NCBI GenBank assembly: GCA_910586065.1
Contig: CAJUGI010000001.1
Span: 372,001 to 436,000 of the forward strand
Length of the DNA: 64,000 nt
Direction: 5' to 3'
Origin: an uncultured Christensenella sp.
Lineage (GTDB): Bacteria > Bacillota > Clostridia > Christensenellales > Borkfalkiaceae
The notes under the pieces were generated by a model. It saw only the letters and a list, made by a program, of their open reading frames with translations. It had not been told where the DNA came from and searched no databases. A program made the translations under genes and the position numbers. Positions 59,522 to 64,000 of this stretch are shown in pieces (position 1 is the stretch's first letter; the number at the start of each line of letters is the position of its first letter).

Positions 59522-60586
59522 TTATGCTTTAAACTGTTTTAAAAATCTTACGTCGCCTTCGAATAAAAGCTTCATATTGTTAATGCCGTATTTCAGCATA
59601 GCGATTCGTTCTATGCCCATACCGAATGCAAATCCGGTATAAACGTCGGGGTCAACGCCGCAGCCTTCAAGCACGCGTCTGTTCACCATGCCCGCGCCCA
59701 GAACTTCAATCCATCCTGTGCCCTTGCATAAACGGCAACCCTTGCCGCCGCATTCAAAACAGCTTACGTCAACTTCAACCGAAGGTTCTGTAAAGGGGAA
59801 GTATGAGGGGCGAAGCCTTGTTTTAACTCCGCTTCCGAAAATTTTCTTCGCAAACTCGTCGAGCATACCTTTAAGGTCGCAAAGCGTAATTCCCTTGTCT
59901 ACGACAAGGCCTTCCATCTGCGAAAACATGGGGGAGTGAGTTGCGTCGTCGTCGCTTCTGTAAACTTTTCCGGGCGAAAGAATTTTAATGGGCGGTTTTT
60001 TGTTTTCCATAACTCTTATTTGCCCCGCGGAGGTCTGAGTCCGGAGTAGCAGATTTCCCGTTTCCCCGTAATATTCGTCTTCGATGACGAGAGTGTTTGC
60101 ATCTATATAGAACGTGTCCTGCATATCGCGCGCGGGGTGGTCGTCGGGGGTGTTCAGCGCCGTGAAGTTGTAATATTCGTTTTCGATTTCAGGGCCTTCA
60201 AACACCTCAAATCCCATTCCAGAAAAAATTGAAATAAGCTCTTGTCTGATTAGGGTGTTGGGGTGATACGCACCGTCGGCCGTTTCTTTACCGGGCATAG
60301 TCACGTCTATTTTTTCCTCGGCATAGCGCTTTTTTAGCTCTGCTTTTTTAATTTTTTCTTCAATGCTTGCAAAACGCTCTTCGGCAAACTGTCTTAAAGC
60401 GTTTAAAACTTTGCCGAGCGAAGGGCGCTCTTCGGCGGGTACGTCGCGCATGTTTTTCATAAGAGTTGAAATTTCACCGGTTTTTCCAAGAAACTTCATC
60501 TTTATTTCCATAAGATTTTTGCTGGTCTGAATGTCGCTCACTGCGGCGTCGATTTGTTTCTCGATTTCCTTAATCTTGTCCTTCAT
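59522..60586 (-). CDS. pheS: Phenylalanyl-tRNA synthetase alpha subunit
   Basis: PheS of 354 residues with an N-terminal coiled coil and a class II core: motif 2 KVYRSDDDATHSPMFSQMEGL, FPFTEPSVEVDVSC, a CxxC...CxxC insert (CFECGGKGCRLC), and motif 3 GFAFGMGIERIAMLKYG. It charges tRNA-Phe. The spacing to pheT is 117 bp. AAAGGAG precedes the ATG. Confidence 0.97.
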   Translation of the reverse strand: MKDKIKEIEKQIDAAVSDIQTSKNLMEIKMKFLGKTGEISTLMKNMRDVPAEERPSLGKVLNALRQFAEERFASIEEKIKKAELKKRYAEEKIDVTMPGKETADGAYHPNTLIRQELISIFSGMGFEVFEGPEIENEYYNFTALNTPDDHPARDMQDTFYIDANTLVIEDEYYGETGNLLLRTQTSAGQIRVMENKKPPIKILSPGKVYRSDDDATHSPMFSQMEGLVVDKGITLCDLKGMLDEFAKKIFGSGVKTRLRPSYFPFTEPSVEVDVSCFECGGKGCRLCKGTGWIEVLGAGMVNRRVLEGCGVDPDVYTGFAFGMGIERIAMLKYGINNMKLLFEGDVRFLKQFKA

Positions 60587-60631
60587 ATATACTCCTTTTA
60601 CTTTTTCGCAAAAAATTTAAATTAAAAAATA

Positions 60632-60874
60632 AAAGCCCTGTGCAAAAGCACAGGGCGATAGTTTTCGCGGTACCACCTGTTTTCGCGGCGTAAGCCGCCT
60701 TAATTGCATCTTTAACGCAGATAAGCGGAGCGGACTACTTTAAAAATATTTCACCCGTCGGCTCGCAAGTGAATAACGCTTTAATTCAATGGGAAATCTT
60801 TCAGCCGTTTTCGGGTTTCCCTCTCTGGAAAGAATTTTGTAAAGCGTCTGTCTTGGTCACAGCCTTTATAAATT
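60632..60874 (-). promoter_or_regulatory. T-box leader of pheST
   Basis: On the minus strand the leader has stem I (GAGAGGGAAACCCG region), a TTC triplet in a suitable specifier position, the T-box core AGGTGGTACCGCG, and a terminator (GCCCTGTGC/GCACAGGGC then T). The TGGT of the T-box pairs with the ACCA end of uncharged tRNA-Phe. Uncharged tRNA would favour the antiterminator and turn pheST on. Confidence 0.93.
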
Positions 60875-60880
60875 ATTAAA

Positions 60881-60909
60881 ATTATAATTCGTTAATAAAA
60901 TATTGTCAA
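60881..60909 (-). promoter_or_regulatory. pheST promoter
   Basis: Read on the minus strand: TTGACA (60909-60904), 17 bp, TATAAT (60886-60881), a perfect consensus promoter feeding the T-box leader. Confidence 0.88.
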
Positions 60910-60925
60910 ACGATTTTTAATATAT

Positions 60926-61444
60926 TTAATAAATCGAACCGCCGTGACAGTCGTAAGCTACAATTACGGGGAAGTTTTCAATTTCCAAACGGTAAACAGC
61001 TTCGGACAAAAGTTCAGGGAAGGCAATGCACTCGCACTTTTTAATTGCGTTGCCGTAAATTGCTCCTGCGCCGCCTATTGCCGCAAAATAAACGGATGTG
61101 TTTGCCTTTAAAGCTTCGCGCACATTTTCGCTCATTTCTCCCTTGCCTATAATTCCTCCAAGTCCTTTAAATAAAAGACGGGGGGCAAAATCGTCCATTC
61201 TCGCCGAAGTGGTCGGTCCGCAACTTCCCGAAGCTTTGCCCGGCTGCGCAGGGCAGGGACCGGCGTAATAAATGTAAGAGTCTTTCAGCTCAAACGGAAG
61301 AGTATAGGCGTCGTCAAGGTACTCGAAAATCTTCTTATGAGCGCAGTCGCGTGCGGTTAAAATTACCCCTGAAAGTAAAACGCTGTCGCCCGCGTGCAAA
61401 CTTTTAATTTCGTTTTTTGAAAGCGGTAAAGTCAGCTTTTTCAT
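60926..61444 (-). CDS. fumB: Fumarate hydratase class I, beta (C-terminal) subunit
   Basis: The 172-residue subunit has SLHAGDSVLLSGVILTARDCAHK, YYAGPCPAQPGKASGSCGPTTSARMD and a C-terminal AYDCHGGSIY. It pairs with the alpha subunit encoded upstream (4-base overlap) to form an Fe-S fumarase or tartrate-type dehydratase. The symbol is used for the two-subunit form. Confidence 0.9.
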   Translation of the reverse strand: MKKLTLPLSKNEIKSLHAGDSVLLSGVILTARDCAHKKIFEYLDDAYTLPFELKDSYIYYAGPCPAQPGKASGSCGPTTSARMDDFAPRLLFKGLGGIIGKGEMSENVREALKANTSVYFAAIGGAGAIYGNAIKKCECIAFPELLSEAVYRLEIENFPVIVAYDCHGGSIY

Positions 61445-62280
61445 AAAACCTCCCTAACGCAACGCACGCAATGGCATTGAATATTCACTGCAACCGGCAA
61501 TCCGGCAATATGCGTCGGCGCCGTTTCGCAGGCAACCCCCAGTGCAGTGGTTTTGCCGTGAAAGCCTTGACAGCCTATATCAAGATTATTGATTCTGTGC
61601 AACGCAATCTTTTCAATTTCCGCAACGGTCGGGTTTGCGCTGGGCTCGCCTACCTCGCGCATAAGCGCTTTTTTTGCAAGCCAGGCGCAGGTGTCGAACG
61701 TTCCGCCTATGCCAACTCCGACGTAAACGGGAGGGCAGGGGCGCGAGCCGGCAAGTTTAACCGTTTCCACAATCGCTTCAATAGCGGACTCTATGCCTTG
61801 TGCTGGTTTAAGCATAAACAGTCTCGACATATTCTCGCTGCCGAACCCTTTGGGCATAAACGTAACGCATATTTTGTCGCCCGCAACAATTTCCGAATGA
61901 ATTACGGCGGGGGTGTTGTCGCCAGTATTTTTGCGTGTTATAGGGTCGCATACCGATTTTCTGAAATAACCGTCGGCGTACGCGCGTTTAACTCCTTCGT
62001 TAACGGCTTCGGCAAGCGGTTTTCCTTCAAGGAAAACTTCCTGACCAATTTCCAGATAAACTACAGCCATACCGGTATCCTGACAGACCGGCATGTGCTC
62101 TTTTATCGCCGTTTCGCTGTTATTGATAAGCGTTTGCAGCGCAAACTTAGCCGCTTCTCCGGTTTCTACGTCCCGCGCCTTTAAAAGCGCCTCTTTGCAC
62201 GCGGGCGTAATGTTAACGCACGCCTTTAACGCCGTTTCATAAACTTTTTGCTCGATTAAAGTCGTATTTATCTTTCGCAT
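61441..62280 (-). CDS. fumA: Fumarate hydratase class I, alpha (N-terminal) subunit
   Basis: The 279-residue subunit has MPVCQDTGMAVVYLEIG with the first cluster Cys, KSVCDPITRKNTGDNTPAVIH, GGTFDTCAWLAKKAL and the C-terminal CHCVRC. It should carry the [4Fe-4S] cluster and hydrate fumarate to malate in a partial TCA pathway. L-tartrate dehydratase cannot be excluded from sequence alone. Confidence 0.9.
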   Translation of the reverse strand: MRKINTTLIEQKVYETALKACVNITPACKEALLKARDVETGEAAKFALQTLINNSETAIKEHMPVCQDTGMAVVYLEIGQEVFLEGKPLAEAVNEGVKRAYADGYFRKSVCDPITRKNTGDNTPAVIHSEIVAGDKICVTFMPKGFGSENMSRLFMLKPAQGIESAIEAIVETVKLAGSRPCPPVYVGVGIGGTFDTCAWLAKKALMREVGEPSANPTVAEIEKIALHRINNLDIGCQGFHGKTTALGVACETAPTHIAGLPVAVNIQCHCVRCVREVL

Positions 62281-62357
62281 ATTGCAATTTTATAATATTT
62301 TCAGCTAAAAGTAAATAAATATTTTACTTAATCGTGAATTTAAGCTATAATTAAATT

Positions 62358-63296
62358 ATGGAAAATGAAAATCTGGGAGAAATGACCGAAATAAATCCCG
62401 CTCTGTCCGCACAAACAGGCGGCTTTGCATTCAGCCTGGCTACTATGGCGTATCTGGTGGCGTCGCTCATTGCGGGGCTCGTTATATCAGCCGCAAAACT
62501 ACAGCAGGGTTCCGACGGTTATATTTATATAAATTATATTTTAGCCCAGCTCGCCGTCGCCATAGGCGTAGCGGTAACGGTAAAATATAAAAAATTAAAC
62601 CTGCGCAAAACTTTTCCGGTAAAGTGTCGTCCAAAGTATTTTTTAATAGCTCTGTTGCTCATTTTCGGGTTGGTTTTTTCACTAGGGCACATCAACGAGT
62701 ATGCTCTTAAACTTGTTAAACTTATAAATCCTGCCTACGTTGAACGCGCAAGCTATCTGCCTGACTTATCCGGCGGACTTGTTGTTCCCGCAATATTGGT
62801 AATTGCGGTTTTGCCTGCCGTCTGCGAAGAAGCGTTGTTCCGCGGAGTCATTTTAAATTCGTGCGAGTGCGGTATGGGCACTATAAGAACTGTGTTCATC
62901 GTCGGTTTCTGTTTTTCTCTCTTTCACGGCTCGCCGGAACAAACCGTTTACCAGTTTATCGCCGGTTGTACGTTCGCTTTCGTGGCGATAAGGGCAGGCT
63001 CTATTTTGCCTACTGTTCTGATGCATTTTATAAATAATGCGATAATCGTTATATTTGCGGCTTGCGGACTTCTTGACGAGGGCGGTAATCTTGTAATTTC
63101 TTTTGAAGCGAATGTCGCTCTCGCCGTTGTCGGTGCGGCGTGCTTTATCGGAGGAATAATCTGGCTGATTCTCGATAAAAAACCTGTTATCAAATGTGGA
63201 AAAGGCGCAATAAAGAATTTCTTTCAATTTGCTTCTATCGGTATCGTCGTATTCGCCGTGCTTTGGATATGTTCGTTTGCAGGGGTGGGGGCGTAA
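62358..63296 (+). CDS. CPBP-family intramembrane metalloprotease
   Basis: The 312-residue polytopic membrane protein (about eight segments) has the Abi/CAAX protease motifs: EEALFRG (EExxxR), FSLFHGSP (FxxxH) and HFINNAI (HxxxN). These residues bind zinc and cleave within the membrane. Members act in peptide maturation, self-immunity or stress. It overlaps rlmH by one base. Confidence 0.88.
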   Translation: MENENLGEMTEINPALSAQTGGFAFSLATMAYLVASLIAGLVISAAKLQQGSDGYIYINYILAQLAVAIGVAVTVKYKKLNLRKTFPVKCRPKYFLIALLLIFGLVFSLGHINEYALKLVKLINPAYVERASYLPDLSGGLVVPAILVIAVLPAVCEEALFRGVILNSCECGMGTIRTVFIVGFCFSLFHGSPEQTVYQFIAGCTFAFVAIRAGSILPTVLMHFINNAIIVIFAACGLLDEGGNLVISFEANVALAVVGAACFIGGIIWLILDKKPVIKCGKGAIKNFFQFASIGIVVFAVLWICSFAGVGA

Positions 63297-63733
63297 TGCA
63301 AAAGTTAAGTATTGTTTGCGTCGGAAAATTAAAGGAAGAGTTTTTTCGCTCCGCAGTTTCCGAATATTTAAAGCGTCTTTCACGCTTTGCAAAGGTGGAA
63401 ATTAAGGAAATTCCCGAAGGCAAAAGCTTAAAGGAAGAAGCTCCCAATATAATTAAACAGCTCAAAGGCTATATTATTGCACTGTGTATAGACGGAACAA
63501 AGTTAACAAGCGAGGGGCTTGCGCAAGAGGTTAAAAGACGTTGCGACAAGGGTGAAGAGATAACTTTCGTAATCGGCTCTTCCTGCGGACTGGATGAAAG
63601 CGTAAAAGCCGCGGCAGATTTAAAATTATCTTTTTCGGATATGACTTTTCCACATCAGTTGATGCGCGTTATATTGCTTGAACAAGTTTATCGTAGTTTT
63701 ATGATAAACAGCGGTGCGGAATATCATAAATAA
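63296..63733 (+). CDS. rlmH: 23S rRNA (pseudouridine-1915-N3)-methyltransferase RlmH
   Basis: A 145-residue SPOUT methyltransferase, somewhat shorter than the usual 155-159. It has LSIVCVGKLKEEFFRSAVSEYLKRL, VIGSSCGLDESV and MTFPHQLMRVILLEQVYR with the SAM-binding knot. The start is ATG 63296, sharing an A with the CPBP stop; longer forms would extend antiparallel into that gene. Confidence 0.93.
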   Translation: MQKLSIVCVGKLKEEFFRSAVSEYLKRLSRFAKVEIKEIPEGKSLKEEAPNIIKQLKGYIIALCIDGTKLTSEGLAQEVKRRCDKGEEITFVIGSSCGLDESVKAAADLKLSFSDMTFPHQLMRVILLEQVYRSFMINSGAEYHK

Positions 63734-63768
63734 TTGCTAAAAATTTGTCGTTTCGCATATTCTATTGT

Positions 63769-64000
63769 GTGATATATGACGAAATAGGGCGATTTTACCA
63801 AAGCTGGCAAGGCAAAAAATGCATTATTGGTTACTCGTGTCAGGGGCGTGAAATATATGCTCTGCACGTCGGCGATATGACGGGGCGGCAGTTTATCGCC
63901 GTCTACGCCGTACATGCAAGGGAGTGGATAACCGCCCGACTTGCGCTTAAACACGCAAAAATCGGCTTTATCCGCGGAGGCGGCTGGATAATTCCTCTTT
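63769..64000 (+). CDS. M14-family zinc carboxypeptidase, 5' part (runs off the window)
   Basis: The frame starts at GTG 63769 (a TTG at 63745 is an alternative; neither has a good Shine-Dalgarno). It reads YDEIGRFYQSWQ, IIGYSCQGREIYALHVG, then AVYAVHAREWITARLAL, where HxxE is the zinc-binding motif of M14 peptidases. Small M14 proteins of this kind cleave gamma-D-Glu-diaminopimelate or similar bonds in peptidoglycan. It is open to the end of the window. Confidence 0.75.
   Translation, partial: MIYDEIGRFYQSWQGKKCIIGYSCQGREIYALHVGDMTGRQFIAVYAVHAREWITARLALKHAKIGFIRGGGWIIPL

Noticed and set aside
61471..62184. 237-codon plus-strand ORF opposite the fumarase alpha gene
   Set aside because: It is antisense to a clearly functional fumarase gene and has shadow-type composition.

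Overview
The window looks like a chromosomal segment of an anaerobic, low-to-moderate GC, endospore-forming member of the Clostridia, probably a gut organism. The evidence is spoVAC/spoVAD/spoVAE, yunB, a CotH-type protein, a phenylalanine T-box, Firmicutes-type consensus promoters and Shine-Dalgarno sites, and lipoproteins with His/Cys-rich and InlB-type modules. I cannot name the species from the sequence.

Layout. (1) 1-1800 is an integration hotspot: the 3' part of a tRNA-Thr(CGU) at the left edge, a second exact 45-bp copy of its 3' end 395 bp downstream, tRNA-like scraps and a small serine recombinase. (2) 2155-17747 is a co-directional alpha-glucan operon: surface starch-binding lipoprotein, surface GH13 pullulanase/amylase with CBM41-like module, a secreted protein, a LacI regulator, a cytoplasmic GH13 cyclomaltodextrinase, MalEFGK-type ABC importer and glycogen/maltodextrin phosphorylase. 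Three copies of TTAAACGGTTAA mark probable LacI operators. (3) 17820-18720 is a scarred patch of truncated genes. (4) 18895-20157 is an isolated gene with a PD-(D/E)xK-like motif and a C-terminal HEPN-like RxxxxH motif, a candidate defence nuclease. (5) 20307-30513: a glycosyltransferase followed by a collagen-like gene that is split by an approximately 8.0-kb element. The element carries an 1885-residue wall-anchored transglutaminase-like/Ig-repeat protein, a TnpW-like small ORF and a large serine recombinase. Joining the flanks at the shared GCAAC core restores one 380-codon collagen-like ORF in frame and in Gly-X-Y register. (6) 30636-32562: TetR regulator divergent from two membrane proteins. 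(7) 32621-37144: remnant island with broken genes, a cI-like regulator with back-to-back promoters, and a tyrosine integrase next to tRNA-Pro(CGG). (8) 37340-41089: possible non-coding RNA, thyA-folA, VTT-domain membrane protein and ZIP transporter. (9) 41187-43893: a sporulation operon (SDR, 32-codon ORF, spoVAC-AD-AE) with a sigma-G/F-like promoter. (10) 44091-56150: dTDP-rhamnose genes, glycosyltransferases, Wzy and Wzx, then a CotH lipoprotein. (11) 56259-64000: yunB, pheT/pheS with T-box (minus), two-subunit fumarase (minus), CPBP protease, rlmH and the start of an M14 carboxypeptidase.

The outstanding system is in (5). The intact gene would encode a signal-peptide-less, Cys-rich, BclA-like collagen protein of a spore former, preceded at 4 bp by a likely protein/glycan glycosyltransferase. 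It is interrupted by an element whose recombinase gene ends beside the attachment site, and whose reconstructed attP has a dyad centred on AC. This resembles the skin-type elements that interrupt sporulation genes and leave by precise excision in the mother cell. Excision and its timing are inference; the split, the frame restoration and the att symmetry are read directly from the sequence.
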